This document shows, one piece after another, positions 17,045-25,927 of a DNA stretch of 64,000 nucleotides (the stretch's first letter is position 1; the number at the start of each line of letters is the position of its first letter). The notes under the pieces are model-generated. The model did no database searches. It was not told the origin of the DNA and saw only the letters and a list, made by a program, of their open reading frames with translations. The stretch covers positions 1 through 64,000 of the forward strand of contig CAIVVS010000260.1 in NCBI GenBank assembly GCA_903909415.1, written 5' to 3'. The position numbers and the translations under genes were made by a program. The stretch comes from an uncultured Pseudomonadota bacterium (GTDB lineage: Bacteria > Pseudomonadota > Gammaproteobacteria > Burkholderiales > SG8-39).

Positions 17045-18067
17045 CTAAGTCGTCCCGTAGGTGATGCCCAAAGCCCCGAGCCAGCGGCGGTAGGCCACCG
17101 CCATGCGGTCGGCCCGGATGTGAAGCTCGGCGCGCAGGTCGATCGGCAGGCGGGATGGCCGTTGCATCGCGACGATGGCCGCATCCTGCGCGAACACCGC
17201 GTCCTGGCGCCGGCGGATGTCCGCCTGGGTGAGGTCCGCCCCGAAGTTGATCGCCACCGACAGGCGTATCAGGCTGCGTTCCTCGTCCAGCGGCTGCGCG
17301 TTGAGCATCATGGCAAAGCAGTCCTGGTCGCTGCCCAGGTGGGCCTGCGCCGGGTCGGTGATGCGCACCTGCTTGTTGAAGCCCGCCGTGGTCGGGCGGT
17401 GGCAGCGGTACTTGTACTCGGCGTTCACCGGGATCTGCCGGTGGTCGCCGTAGCGCTGGAACACGAACACCGAGCTGGTGCGCAGGCCTTCCGGGCCGGT
17501 GGTCACCTCGTAGTCGTTGATCGGGTCGGGCGTGTCGAACTCGCCGTTCATCGACGGGTGCACGAAGGGGAAGTGCGGCGCGTCGAGGAAGTTCTCCACC
17601 GAGCGGAACGCATTGCCGAACTCGTACGGCCCGGCGGTGTACACCCGGAACGACGGGTCCTCGGCTTCCGGGAAATGCGGCACGTCATGCGGCGGGTCGC
17701 CGGGCGTGGCCCAGACGAAGCCGTAGCGCTCGACCACGCGGTAGGTCTGGGCGCGCGCCTTGGGCGGCGGCAGCACGTCGGGCTGCGCCGGGATGTGCAC
17801 GCACTTGCCGGCGCTGTCGTAGCGCCAGCCATGGTAGGGACAGGTCAGGTTGCCGTCGGTCACCCAGCCCTTGGAAAAGCGCGCGCCGCGGTGGATGCAG
17901 ATGTCCTTCCAGACCTGCACCTGCCCGGCATGGCGCCAGATGACCAGGTCCTCGCCCAGCAGCGTGGTGCCGTGCACCGAGTCCTCGGCGATGTCTTCCG
18001 AGAGTGCGACGACATGCCAGTCGTTCAACAGGGCGGCATCGGGCTGGCGGGTCTGTTCTGTGGCCAT
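17045..18067 (-). CDS. Rieske non-heme iron oxygenase, terminal oxygenase subunit A
   Basis: The product is 340 aa and cytosolic. The Rieske [2Fe-2S] motif CIHRG then CPYHGW (C-x-H, 17 residues, C-x2-H) lies at residues 57-81. The mononuclear iron site NFLDAPHFPFVHP follows around residue 157. Its length suits one-component-alpha enzymes of the vanillate demethylase or phthalate dioxygenase type. Those need a reductase, and none is nearby. It starts at 18067 and is divergent from the Bug-Rieske operon at 18260, so both may be part of one pathway. The substrate is likely an aromatic acid or its ether, by family only. Confidence 0.9.
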   Translation of the reverse strand: MATEQTRQPDAALLNDWHVVALSEDIAEDSVHGTTLLGEDLVIWRHAGQVQVWKDICIHRGARFSKGWVTDGNLTCPYHGWRYDSAGKCVHIPAQPDVLPPPKARAQTYRVVERYGFVWATPGDPPHDVPHFPEAEDPSFRVYTAGPYEFGNAFRSVENFLDAPHFPFVHPSMNGEFDTPDPINDYEVTTGPEGLRTSSVFVFQRYGDHRQIPVNAEYKYRCHRPTTAGFNKQVRITDPAQAHLGSDQDCFAMMLNAQPLDEERSLIRLSVAINFGADLTQADIRRRQDAVFAQDAAIVAMQRPSRLPIDLRAELHIRADRMAVAYRRWLGALGITYGTT

Positions 18068-18259
18068 GCGTGGGAATGACGGGTCGTTGGCGGAGTGGCA
18101 AGCCTACCACCGGTATGGCCTGTATCGCCCCGCACCAGGATCACTCACCATGCCCCACGCCGGGGCCCGGCCACCATGCTAGATTGCCGTTCCACCCTGG
18201 CGCCCTGGCTCGCACGCCGCCTCCACGGGCTATCCCCTTCTGCAACCGGGAGCACGACG

Positions 18260-19267
18260 ATGTACCTGCCTCCGCTGTCCCCTGCGCGCCGTGCGCTGCT
18301 CGCTGTGGCCGCCGCCCTGCAACTGGCCTGGCCCGCGTCCGCCAGCGCCGCCGATGCGCGCCCTGCGTATCCCGGCAAGCCGCTCCAGTTCATCGTGCCC
18401 TTCCCGCCCGGCGCGATCCCGGACCGCGTGGCGCGACTGCTCGGCGAGCGCCTGACCAAGAGCTGGGGCCAGCCGGTGGTGGTGGTGAACCGCCCCGGCG
18501 CGGGCGGCGTGCTGGCGGCCGAGACCGCGGCACGCAGCGCGCCTGACGGCCACACGCTGTTCCTCGGCGGACCGGCCACGCACGCGGTCAATGTGGCGCT
18601 GTTCGGCAGCAAGCTCACGTACGACCCGGTCGCCGATTTCGCGCCGGTGAGCCTGGTCGCGCGCATCCCCATGCTGCTGCTCGTGCCGGCCAATGTTCCG
18701 GCCAACAACGTGCAGGAGCTGGTCGCGCTGGCGAAAGCCAGGCCCGGCGTGCTGAACTACACCTCGGCCGGCATCAGTTCCTCCGGCCATATCGCGGGCG
18801 GCGTGTTCCGCTCCTCCGCCGGCATCGACATCGTGCACGTGCCGGCCAACGGCCCGGTGATGGCGCTGCAGGAGCTGGTGGCCGGGCGCACGCAACTGCT
18901 GTTCGACACCGCGGCGCTGGCCATGCCCCAGGTACGCGCCGGCAAGCTCAAGGCGCTGGCGGTCACCAGCCGCGAGCGCATGTCGGTCGCGCCCGACGTG
19001 CCGACCATGGTCGAGGCCGGCGTCCCCGGCTACGAGGCGGTGCTCTGGTTCGCGGTGTTCGCGACCGCGCGCACCCCGCGCGACGTCATCGACCGGCTGA
19101 ACCGCGAGACGGTCGAACTGTTCAACGCGCCCACCGTGCGCCAGCCGCTGGCGGGAGACGGCATCGAGGTGGCCACCAGCACGCCGGAGGGACTGGCGGA
19201 GTTCCTCAAGGGCGAGATCGCCCGCTGGGGCCGGATGGTGCGTGAATCGGGAGCGAAAGCGGAATGA
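18260..19267 (+). CDS. Bug/TctC-family solute-binding protein (receptor 4)
   Basis: The product is 335 aa. The signal peptide ends near ASASA. The first loop reads FPPGAIPDRVARL, lacking the GG of most Bugs, and the PYKG loop is replaced by VPANGPVMAL, so the ligand pocket is atypical. SAPDGHTLFLG and VPTMVEAGVPGYE are conserved, while the usual APAGTP reads ATARTP. The ATG at 18260 is preceded by GGGAGCACGACG; longer starts add a non-secretory N-terminus. Its TGA overlaps the Rieske gene start as ATGA at 19264, so receptor and enzyme are made together. Confidence 0.9.
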   Translation: MYLPPLSPARRALLAVAAALQLAWPASASAADARPAYPGKPLQFIVPFPPGAIPDRVARLLGERLTKSWGQPVVVVNRPGAGGVLAAETAARSAPDGHTLFLGGPATHAVNVALFGSKLTYDPVADFAPVSLVARIPMLLLVPANVPANNVQELVALAKARPGVLNYTSAGISSSGHIAGGVFRSSAGIDIVHVPANGPVMALQELVAGRTQLLFDTAALAMPQVRAGKLKALAVTSRERMSVAPDVPTMVEAGVPGYEAVLWFAVFATARTPRDVIDRLNRETVELFNAPTVRQPLAGDGIEVATSTPEGLAEFLKGEIARWGRMVRESGAKAE

Positions 19268-20511
19268 CCAACAAGACCCTGAACCTCAGGAAGCACTGGG
19301 AGCTGTCGCTGGAGGGCATGGCGCCCGCACCCACGGCCACGCCAGCGGCCACACCCGGCGGCAACGGCATCGACTTCGTCCACACCGGCCCGGGCACGCT
19401 GGCCGGCCGCTACCTGCGCAGCTTCTGGCAGCCGGTGTACATCGGCGAACTGCTGGCGCCCGGCCATGCGAAGCCGATCCGCATCCTCGGCGAGGACCTG
19501 ACGCTCTACCGCGGCCAGGGCGGGCAGGCGCACCTGGTCGGCTACCGCTGCGCGCACCGACGCACGCAGTTGTCCGCCGGCACCGTGGAAGGCGATGACA
19601 TCCGCTGCCTGTACCACGGCTGGAAATACGCGCCCAACGGCCAGTGCATCGAGCAGCCGGCGGAGAAGCACGAGGCCTTCGCCGGCAGGATCAGGATCGC
19701 GGGCTACCCGGTGCGTGAATACCTCGGCCTGGTATTCGCCTACATGGGCGAAGGCGAGCCGCCCGAATTCCCACGCTATCCCGACTTCGAGGACCCGGAC
19801 GTGCTGGTCCACGTGGCCGAGCAGACCTACCTGCGGCGCACCAACTACTTCCAGGCCATCGAGAACGTCGCCGATCCCGCGCACGTGGGTTTCGCGCACC
19901 TGGGCTTCCAGGGCAACTACGACGGCAAGGTGGACAGCCCCACCCCGTTCGCCGAGGAGACGCCCTGGGGCCTGAAGCTGGGCGCGCGGCGCGACAGCGG
20001 CAAGGAGCGCTGGCACCAGTTCGGCATGCCCAACGTGAACCACCAGTACGCGTTCTCCTACCACGCGGGCCGGATCGAGATCCTGGTCTGGTTCGTGCCG
20101 GTGGACGACGAGCAGCACCTGAACATCAGCCTGAGCCGCGTGCCGCTCAAGGGCGAGGCGGCCGAGCGCTACATCGACAAGACCAACGAGACCTTCGCGA
20201 AGATGGCCGATGCGCCGACGCCGCTGGCCGAGGAAATCCTCGCCGGCCGGCAGCGCCTCGCCGACGTGGACCGCGAGAAGGTGCATGCGGTCACGCTGGA
20301 GGACCATGTGGCCATGGTCGGCCAGGGCCGCATCACCGACCGCAGCGTGGAGAACCTGGGCGGCAGCGACGGCAGCATCATCATCATGCGGCGCTTGTGG
20401 GAGCGCGAGCTCACCGCGCTGGCCGAGGGACGTCCGTTGACCCGGTGGTCGCGCGCGCCGGCGCTGCAACCCAGCGAGTGGCGCGACGTCGCGCCGGCGA
20501 AGGCCGGATGA
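19264..20511 (+). CDS. Rieske non-heme iron oxygenase, terminal oxygenase subunit B
   Basis: The product is 415 aa. The Rieske motif CAHRR then CLYHGWKY lies near residues 98-119 and the iron-binding [13 protein letters not shown] near residue 200. The long C-terminal domain shapes the substrate pocket. The length fits the phthalate 4,5-dioxygenase-like group, which ring-hydroxylates or demethylates aromatic acids. It is coupled at its start to the Bug gene and at its end (ATGA at 20508) to a VF530-type gene, a tight three-gene unit. No reductase or ferredoxin gene is close, so electrons must come from a component encoded elsewhere. Confidence 0.92.
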   Translation: MTNKTLNLRKHWELSLEGMAPAPTATPAATPGGNGIDFVHTGPGTLAGRYLRSFWQPVYIGELLAPGHAKPIRILGEDLTLYRGQGGQAHLVGYRCAHRRTQLSAGTVEGDDIRCLYHGWKYAPNGQCIEQPAEKHEAFAGRIRIAGYPVREYLGLVFAYMGEGEPPEFPRYPDFEDPDVLVHVAEQTYLRRTNYFQAIENVADPAHVGFAHLGFQGNYDGKVDSPTPFAEETPWGLKLGARRDSGKERWHQFGMPNVNHQYAFSYHAGRIEILVWFVPVDDEQHLNISLSRVPLKGEAAERYIDKTNETFAKMADAPTPLAEEILAGRQRLADVDREKVHAVTLEDHVAMVGQGRITDRSVENLGGSDGSIIIMRRLWERELTALAEGRPLTRWSRAPALQPSEWRDVAPAKAG

Positions 20512-20729
20512 ACCAGCCGTCGAAGCAGGACCCGCTGCACGGCATCACGCTGGAGAAGATGCTGGTCGAGCTGGCGGAGAAGCTCGGCTGGGAAGCGATG
20601 GGCCGCGCGGTCGAGATCCGCTGCTTCACCCACGAGCCCAGCATCCCCTCCAGCCTCAAGTTCCTGAGGCGCACGCCGTGGGCGCGGGAGAAGGTCGAGG
20701 CGCTGTACCTGCGCCACCGCAAGGCCTAG
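20508..20729 (+). CDS. VF530-type small DNA-binding protein (DUF2132)
   Basis: The product is 73 aa. The segments [25 protein letters not shown] and [17 protein letters not shown] are the hallmark of the VF530/DUF2132 family. A structure of a Vibrio member shows an unusual fold with weak DNA binding; cellular role is unknown. The ATG at 20508 overlaps the TGA of the Rieske gene. Housing this gene inside an aromatic-catabolism operon is unexpected. It might regulate the operon or simply be carried along by translational coupling. Confidence 0.85.
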   Translation: MNQPSKQDPLHGITLEKMLVELAEKLGWEAMGRAVEIRCFTHEPSIPSSLKFLRRTPWAREKVEALYLRHRKA

Positions 20730-20804
20730 CGCCACCCGCGTCGTCGCGCAGGCCGGCCCCGGCTTGATCCCCGCCACCCTGATCGCATCCCCAGGACAAC
20801 AGCC

Positions 20805-21500
20805 ATGCATACCGAAGAAGAAACGCCGTTCGAGTACAGCGCCCCGGCGTTCGTGACCAGCGCGGTCCTGCGCCGCCTCGGACGCGCGGTCACCTATCCC
20901 AGGCTCAACGCCAGCACCACGGCGCTGGTGGTGGTGGACATGCAGAACCACTTCGTGTCCGAAAAGATCCCCGGCACCATCGCGCAGGCGCGCGGCATCG
21001 TCCCGGCGATCAACACCATGGCGGCGACGCTGCGCGCCGCCGGCGGCACGGTGATCTGGGTGCAGACCACGGCGCACCGCGCGCACGAGCTCTGGCGCAA
21101 CCACCACGAGAACTTCCTCTCCCCCGAGACCGCGAAGCGCCGGCTGGCGAGCCTTGCCGAAGACGCCGAGGGCTACAAGGTGTACGCCAAGCTCGACGTC
21201 CTGCCCGGCGACCCGGTGGCGCGCAAGATCAAGTACAGCGCGATGATCGACGACTCCAGCGAGCTGCCCGCCCTGCTCAAGGCGCGCGGACTGGACACGC
21301 TGCTGATCGCCGGCACCGTCACCAACACCTGCTGCGAGTCCACCGCGCGCGATGCCTCGATGCTGGGCTGCAAGGTGGTGATGCTCACCGACGCGAACGC
21401 GGCGCGCGAGCGCGCTCTGCACGAGGCGACGTACAACAACTTCCAGCTCTACTTCGGCGACGTCGCGAGCGTCGCCGAGGTGGGTGCGCGCCTGGCCTGA
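20805..21500 (+). CDS. Isochorismatase-family cysteine hydrolase
   Basis: The product is 231 aa. The catalytic triad of the family is visible: Asp in VVVDMQNHF near residue 46, Lys in KIKYSAM near residue 143, and Cys in TNTCCEST near residue 177, next to the characteristic non-proline cis-peptide region. Members hydrolyse amides such as nicotinamide, N-carbamoylsarcosine or biuret, or vinyl ethers. It follows the Bug-Rieske-VF530 unit by 75 bases and could act downstream on an amide-containing ring product, which is inference. It is cytosolic, and its ATG follows AGGA. It is convergent with the DHODH-family gene. Confidence 0.87.
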   Translation: MHTEEETPFEYSAPAFVTSAVLRRLGRAVTYPRLNASTTALVVVDMQNHFVSEKIPGTIAQARGIVPAINTMAATLRAAGGTVIWVQTTAHRAHELWRNHHENFLSPETAKRRLASLAEDAEGYKVYAKLDVLPGDPVARKIKYSAMIDDSSELPALLKARGLDTLLIAGTVTNTCCESTARDASMLGCKVVMLTDANAARERALHEATYNNFQLYFGDVASVAEVGARLA

Positions 21501-21515
21501 GCGCGGCCAGGCGGC

Positions 21516-22628
21516 TTACCTGCGGTCCAGTCCCACCGCGGCCGCCGCGTCCGGCAGGCCGTCGCGCTCCAGCAGGCGCGCGAGGCCTTCGTTGACCCGC
21601 CTCACCAGGCCCGGCCCCTGGAACACCAGCCCTGTGAGCAGCTGCACCAGCGAGGCGCCGGCGCGGATCATCGCGTAGGCGTGTTCCCCGGACAGAATGC
21701 CACCGGTGCCGACCAGCACGTGGCGCGAGCGGTCGATGCGCGCATCCCACTCACGCAGCGCCGCGAGCGCATAGGCATGGATGGGCGGCGCGGTGAGCGT
21801 GCCGGGTCTGGCAGCCAGTTCCGTCGCCGGCGTGCGATAGCCCTCGTAGGGCTTGGGCAGCGCCGCGCCGACGATGTAGCCGGCGAGCACCGTGCTCCCG
21901 CTGACCGCGCGCACCAGGGCGTCGATGTCGGACAGGTCGCGCGGGTGGCGCACCTTGAGGAACACCGGACGGCGCGGCGTCACCTCCGCCAGGCGCGCGA
22001 GCAGTTCGGCGATGACCTGCGGATCGTCCAGCGGGTTCGCGCCCGGCGGCGAGTTCGGGCAATGCAGGTTGATCGCGAAGTAGTCCGCGCACGGGGCGAG
22101 GATGCGTGCCGCGCCGGTGATCTCGGCCAGCACCGCTTCCGCGCCGGCCGGCACGCCGGTGTTGGTCTCCACCAGGCTGATGCCCAGCGGCACGCCGGGC
22201 CGGCGTCCGGCCAGGCGCCGTGCGATCACCTCGGCGCCGTCGTTGGGCACGCCGTAGTGGACCATCAGTCCATCGTCGGCGACGACTCGGAACAGGCGCG
22301 GGTGCACGCGGTTGCCGGCCGACGGGCGCACCGACACCGAGCCGACTTCGACGCCGCCGAAGCCGATCGCCGCGAACAGCTCGCAGGCCACGCCGTTCTT
22401 GTCCATGCCGGCGGGCAGCACCAGCGGCGAGCGGAAGTCGAGTCCCGCGACGCGCGTGCGCAGCCGCGCCTGCGCGGCGCCCGCGCCCGTGCCGAATGCC
22501 GCGCCGACCAGGGACGCCACCCCCGGCACGCGGCACAGGCCGCCCGCCGCGCCCAGCACGCTGTGGTGCGTCCATTCCGCATCCAGCCGGAACGCGACCG
22601 GGCGGACCCATTGGCGGTACAGGTTCAT
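21516..22628 (-). CDS. Dihydroorotate dehydrogenase-family protein, class-2-like with Cys base
   Basis: The product is 370 aa. The N-terminal helix MNLYRQWVRPVAFRLDAEW resembles the membrane-associated helix of quinone-dependent (class 2) dihydroorotate dehydrogenases, as do GMDKNGVACELFAAIGFG, KVRHP, and the FMN-phosphate segments GTGGI and GASLVQLLTG. The active-site stretch reads INLHCPNSPPG. Class 2 enzymes normally have Ser at the Cys190 position, and Cys is the class 1 base. So this is either pyrD with an unusual base or a paralogue acting on another substrate; without the rest of the genome I leave the symbol blank. The ATG at 22628 fits the family start. Confidence 0.75.
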   Translation of the reverse strand: MNLYRQWVRPVAFRLDAEWTHHSVLGAAGGLCRVPGVASLVGAAFGTGAGAAQARLRTRVAGLDFRSPLVLPAGMDKNGVACELFAAIGFGGVEVGSVSVRPSAGNRVHPRLFRVVADDGLMVHYGVPNDGAEVIARRLAGRRPGVPLGISLVETNTGVPAGAEAVLAEITGAARILAPCADYFAINLHCPNSPPGANPLDDPQVIAELLARLAEVTPRRPVFLKVRHPRDLSDIDALVRAVSGSTVLAGYIVGAALPKPYEGYRTPATELAARPGTLTAPPIHAYALAALREWDARIDRSRHVLVGTGGILSGEHAYAMIRAGASLVQLLTGLVFQGPGLVRRVNEGLARLLERDGLPDAAAAVGLDRR

Positions 22629-22775
22629 TGCAGGATTTCCGTTCGGGGATGCGGGCATTCTGCCTCAAGCCCGCGCTGGCGCCGTATCCCCTGCTTCGGG
22701 CATATCCGCGGTATCCAGCGGCGCGGTCTGCCAAGATAATGCAGGCCGCAACCGCAACAAGAAACAACCGCTGCC

Positions 22776-23378
22776 TTGGACTCCCTGCTGCTCGCCGTCG
22801 CCGAACCGCTGCTCATCGCCCTGCTCGGGCTGGGCATGCTGCTGGTGCTCATCCGTCGCCGCACCTCCACGCAATCCGCTTCCGGCCCGGTTTCCGTCGC
22901 CGCGCTCGCGCGCCGCGGCAAGGCCGGCCGCACGATGGGCCTGCTGTTCCTGCTCGGTATCGCCGCCTACCTGGCGCTCAAGCTGATCCCGCAGACCCTC
23001 GAGTACCTGGAGCTGCGGCGCAACCTGTCGCGCGGCAAGCAGGTCGCGCAGTTCGCTCAATGGGACGACCTGGCGCTGCGCTGCGCCTCGGGCGAACCGC
23101 TGGGCATGCAGTTGCACCGGCTGTTCAGCCGCCACGAGATCTACGTGCTGCGCGTGGTCTGGAACGTGCTGCCGCCGCGCTACGAGATCCTCGCGACCGG
23201 CCAGGCGCGGATCACCGAAGGCTCGCCGGAGCGCTTCATGGAACTGCGCGCGGAGGTCGGCCTGTCCGGCAACGCCCGCCTCACCGGGGCGACCCTGCTG
23301 GACGACCCGGACGCGCTGGCCTCGGCGCGCCCGCTGCTCGCCAACGCGTGCCGCCGCAGTCTGCGGGTCGAGCCCTGA
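22776..23378 (+). CDS. Predicted inner-membrane protein, unknown function
   Basis: The product is 200 aa. Two hydrophobic segments (about residues 7-26 and 53-70) flank a short basic loop RRRTSTQSA, and a soluble C-terminal part of about 130 residues follows. The start is TTG at 22776, with no obvious ribosome site; no ATG lies upstream in frame, and a later one would remove the first helix. I do not recognise a family. It lies just before another membrane protein gene on the same strand (63 bases apart), so the two may form an envelope operon. Confidence 0.6.
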   Translation: MDSLLLAVAEPLLIALLGLGMLLVLIRRRTSTQSASGPVSVAALARRGKAGRTMGLLFLLGIAAYLALKLIPQTLEYLELRRNLSRGKQVAQFAQWDDLALRCASGEPLGMQLHRLFSRHEIYVLRVVWNVLPPRYEILATGQARITEGSPERFMELRAEVGLSGNARLTGATLLDDPDALASARPLLANACRRSLRVEP

Positions 23379-23441
23379 CGCCGGGACGCCGCTGTCACAT
23401 AAGTTGGCCCCCGGCGCATGCCATGGCAACATTGCAGGATC

Positions 23442-24308
23442 ATGTCAAAGGAAGTTTTCCTCTGGTGGGTGTTCCTCTGCGCCGTGAGCGCGGTGAACGT
23501 GTTCGCCTGGTCGCTGTCGGCCAAGGCGCTGGGGCGGCGCCAGCCCCTGCTCACCGCCGAGGTGTACGCCGCGCGCAGGCTGCAGCTGCTGCTGTCGGCG
23601 GGGTACGTACTGGGCTGCGCGTTCCGCTCGGTGCTGCCGGTGTTCGACGTCCCGCGCATGGTGCTGTTCGACGTCTGGCTGTCCAGCGCAATCGTCGGGC
23701 GTTCGGTGGCCACAGTGGCCGAGCTCTGCTTCGTCGCGCAGTGGGCGCTGCTGTTGCGCGAGATATCGGTAGAGACGCGCAGCCGCCTCGGCCACACCTG
23801 CGCGCTGGCGCTGGTCCCGCTGATCCTGGTCGCCGAGGGCTTTTCCTGGTACTCGGTGCTGACCACGTCCAACCTCGGCCACGTGATCGAGGAAACGCTG
23901 TGGGGCATCAGCGCCGCGCTGCTGGTCACCAGCCTGGTCGCGATCTGGCCGCGCTGCGATGCCGCGCTGCGCAACCTGCTCGCCGTGATCTGCGCGGCCG
24001 GCGTCGGCTATGTCTGCTACATGTTCCTGGTCGACGTGCCCATGTACTGGGCGCGCTGGATCGCCGACGAGGCGCACGGCCGGACCTACATGGGCCTCGC
24101 CGAGGGCGTGCTCGATGCCGCGGGACGGCGCGTGGTGTCGCACCGCTGGGAAGACTGGCGCCAGGAAGTGGCGTGGATGTCGCTGTACTTCAGCGTCGCG
24201 GTCTGGCTGAGCATCGCGCTGGTCCACGCGCCGGCGCTCAAGCCCGCGATGCGCGGCGCGCGCGCCTGGCGCGAGGCGCACATCGAAAAATCGCCAAAAA
24301 CAGCCTAA
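23442..24308 (+). CDS. Seven-helix integral membrane protein, unknown function
   Basis: The product is 288 aa. Seven hydrophobic stretches can be seen, roughly residues 4-24, 44-64, 75-110 (long), 120-142, 148-170, 188-212 and 245-265. The final tail is basic. A HRWEDWRQE segment precedes the last helix. No transporter motif is recognised. The ATG at 23442 has AGGAT 3-7 bases upstream. Its stop codon lies inside the loop of a strong bidirectional terminator, so translation ends exactly where the transcript is closed. Confidence 0.72.
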   Translation: MSKEVFLWWVFLCAVSAVNVFAWSLSAKALGRRQPLLTAEVYAARRLQLLLSAGYVLGCAFRSVLPVFDVPRMVLFDVWLSSAIVGRSVATVAELCFVAQWALLLREISVETRSRLGHTCALALVPLILVAEGFSWYSVLTTSNLGHVIEETLWGISAALLVTSLVAIWPRCDAALRNLLAVICAAGVGYVCYMFLVDVPMYWARWIADEAHGRTYMGLAEGVLDAAGRRVVSHRWEDWRQEVAWMSLYFSVAVWLSIALVHAPALKPAMRGARAWREAHIEKSPKTA

Positions 24309-24320
24309 GTGGCTGTTTTT
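24296..24320. terminator. Bidirectional intrinsic terminator spanning a stop codon
   Basis: AAAAACAGCC (24296-24305) and GGCTGTTTTT (24311-24320) form a perfect 10-bp stem with A-tract and T-tract arms, so it works on both strands. The 5-base loop TAAGT holds the TAA of the upstream gene. It separates convergent genes ending at 24308 and 24391. Confidence 0.88.
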
Positions 24321-24390
24321 ATTGAATAATTTCCCATCACGCCGTGCGGCGCCGCATCCAGCGGGCTGACTGAGTGGCTTGCCGCGCGGC

Positions 24391-25386
24391 TTACTGCGCG
24401 CCTATCTTCGCCGCGCCGATGATCTTGCCCCAGCGCTCGGATTCAGAGCGCAGGTAAGTGCGGAATTCCGCCGGTCCCTTCAGGTCCATCTCCGCGCCCT
24501 GCTCGCCCAGTTGCGCCTGCACCTCGGGAAGGCGCGAGGTGGCGAGGATCTCCTGCGCCAGCCACTCCACCACCGGCGCGGGCGTCTTCGCCGGGGCGAG
24601 GAAGCCGAACCAGCCGGTCACGACCAGGTCCTTCATGCCGGCCTCGGGCGCGGACGGCACGTCGGGCGCCGCCTTGGACCGGGCCGCATTGGTCAGCGCC
24701 AGCGCGCGCAGCTTGCCGGCCTTCACCTGCGGCAGCACGCCGGGGAGGTTGTCGATCAGCATGTGGATCTGCCCGCCGACCAGGTCGGTCACCGCCGCCG
24801 AGGTGCCCTTGTAGGGAACGTGCAGCATGTCCGCGCCGGCGAGGAAGCGGAACAGTTCGCCCGACAGGTGCGCGGTCGTGCCCTGGCCGGCCGAGCCGAA
24901 GCTGACCTTGCCGGGTTGAGACCGGATCCAGGAAACCAGTTCAGTCAGCGTGCGCGCCGGCACGCCGGGATGCACCGCGACGATGTTGGGCACACCCGCG
25001 ACCAGCGCGACCGGCGCGAGGTCGCGGTCCACGACATAGGGCACCTTGCCCATGTGCGGGCTCATGGTCAGCGGTCCGGCCGCGCCCAGCAGCAGGGTCA
25101 GGCCGTCGGGCGCCGCGCCGGTGACGGCGGTGATGCCGATGGCCGCGCCCGCGCCGGGACGGTTCTCAACCAGCATGCGCACACCGGCCGCGCTCTCCAG
25201 CCGCGTGGCCACCACGCGCGCCATGATGTCGCTGGTGCCGCCGGGCGGGAACGGCACGATCAGGCGGATCGGCTGGCCGGGAAAGCCCGCCGGGCGGTCC
25301 GCTGCGACGCCGGTGCCAGGCAGGACCAGGGCAAGGGCGGCGATCGCCGGGGCAAGCAGGGAGAGCGTGAAACCGGTGGAGGGCAT
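24391..25386 (-). CDS. Bug/TctC-family solute-binding protein (receptor 5)
   Basis: The product is 331 aa. It has a long hydrophobic signal (LSLLAPAIAALALVLPG) with cleavage near GVAADR. The ligand loop VPFPPGGTSDIMAR, the HVPYKGTS element and AGKLRALALTN are canonical. The usual DGYTLL reads DGLTLL and the C-lobe reads APAKTPAPVVE. It is the last gene of a minus-strand unit: Rieske alpha (25928-27181), beta (25414-25914), then this receptor after a 27-base gap. A ring-hydroxylating dioxygenase and its probable substrate receptor are thus co-expressed. The bidirectional terminator at 24296 closes the transcript. Confidence 0.9.
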   Translation of the reverse strand: MPSTGFTLSLLAPAIAALALVLPGTGVAADRPAGFPGQPIRLIVPFPPGGTSDIMARVVATRLESAAGVRMLVENRPGAGAAIGITAVTGAAPDGLTLLLGAAGPLTMSPHMGKVPYVVDRDLAPVALVAGVPNIVAVHPGVPARTLTELVSWIRSQPGKVSFGSAGQGTTAHLSGELFRFLAGADMLHVPYKGTSAAVTDLVGGQIHMLIDNLPGVLPQVKAGKLRALALTNAARSKAAPDVPSAPEAGMKDLVVTGWFGFLAPAKTPAPVVEWLAQEILATSRLPEVQAQLGEQGAEMDLKGPAEFRTYLRSESERWGKIIGAAKIGAQ

Positions 25387-25413
25387 GGGCCTAGCGTCCT
25401 TTTCGCTGTGTGG

Positions 25414-25914
25414 CTAGATCGGGATGACCAGCAGGGTGTCGAGGTTGCGCGAATCCAGTAGCACGTTCCGTTCCCGGATCAGCAGCTCGCCATCCACCTC
25501 GGTGAACAGGTCGTCGTAGGTGCCCACGGAAAACAGCGACACCTCCCCGGTCTTCATCACCCGCGTCACGTTGAAGCTGGTCAGCACGCGCCGCTGCGCG
25601 GCCGGCGTCCCCTCGCTGCCCGGCGCAAAGCGCGGAAGCGACACCACGTGCCGGTAGGTATGCGGATCGAACACGTTGCCGTGGCGGATCGCCAGCACCC
25701 GGTCGCGCAGCATGCCGCGCCCCTCGCAGTGCATCAGGCCGATGGCCCAGCCGTTGGCATGGCCCTCGCGGGTCTGCACCCGGTACAGGCACTCCTCGGA
25801 AAAATGGCCCGGCCAGTCCTCCAGCCGGTCGTCGTCGATGGTCCCCGCGCAATCCACCACCCGCTGCGCCGCACGCGCGAGGAAATCCCTGTCTGCTGCA
25901 TTCATCGTTGCCAT
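25414..25914 (-). CDS. Aromatic-ring-hydroxylating dioxygenase, beta subunit
   Basis: The product is 166 aa, the usual size of the small, non-catalytic NTF2-fold subunit that stabilises alpha3beta3 oxygenases. The stretch FLARAAQRVVDCAGTIDDDRLEDW is the typical N-terminal helix, and FSVGTYDDLFTEVDGELLIRERNVLLDSR the central sheet. ATG codons exist at 25914 and 25905. The first is given because it follows the alpha-subunit stop by 13 bases, but neither has a clear ribosome site. It is encoded directly after its alpha partner. Confidence 0.87.
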   Translation of the reverse strand: MATMNAADRDFLARAAQRVVDCAGTIDDDRLEDWPGHFSEECLYRVQTREGHANGWAIGLMHCEGRGMLRDRVLAIRHGNVFDPHTYRHVVSLPRFAPGSEGTPAAQRRVLTSFNVTRVMKTGEVSLFSVGTYDDLFTEVDGELLIRERNVLLDSRNLDTLLVIPI

Positions 25915-25927
25915 TCCGGTAACCCGC

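Noticed and set aside
19030..20469. 479-codon open frame antisense to the Rieske and Bug genes
   Set aside because: The plus-strand genes carry clear Rieske and Bug motifs; the antisense product has none.
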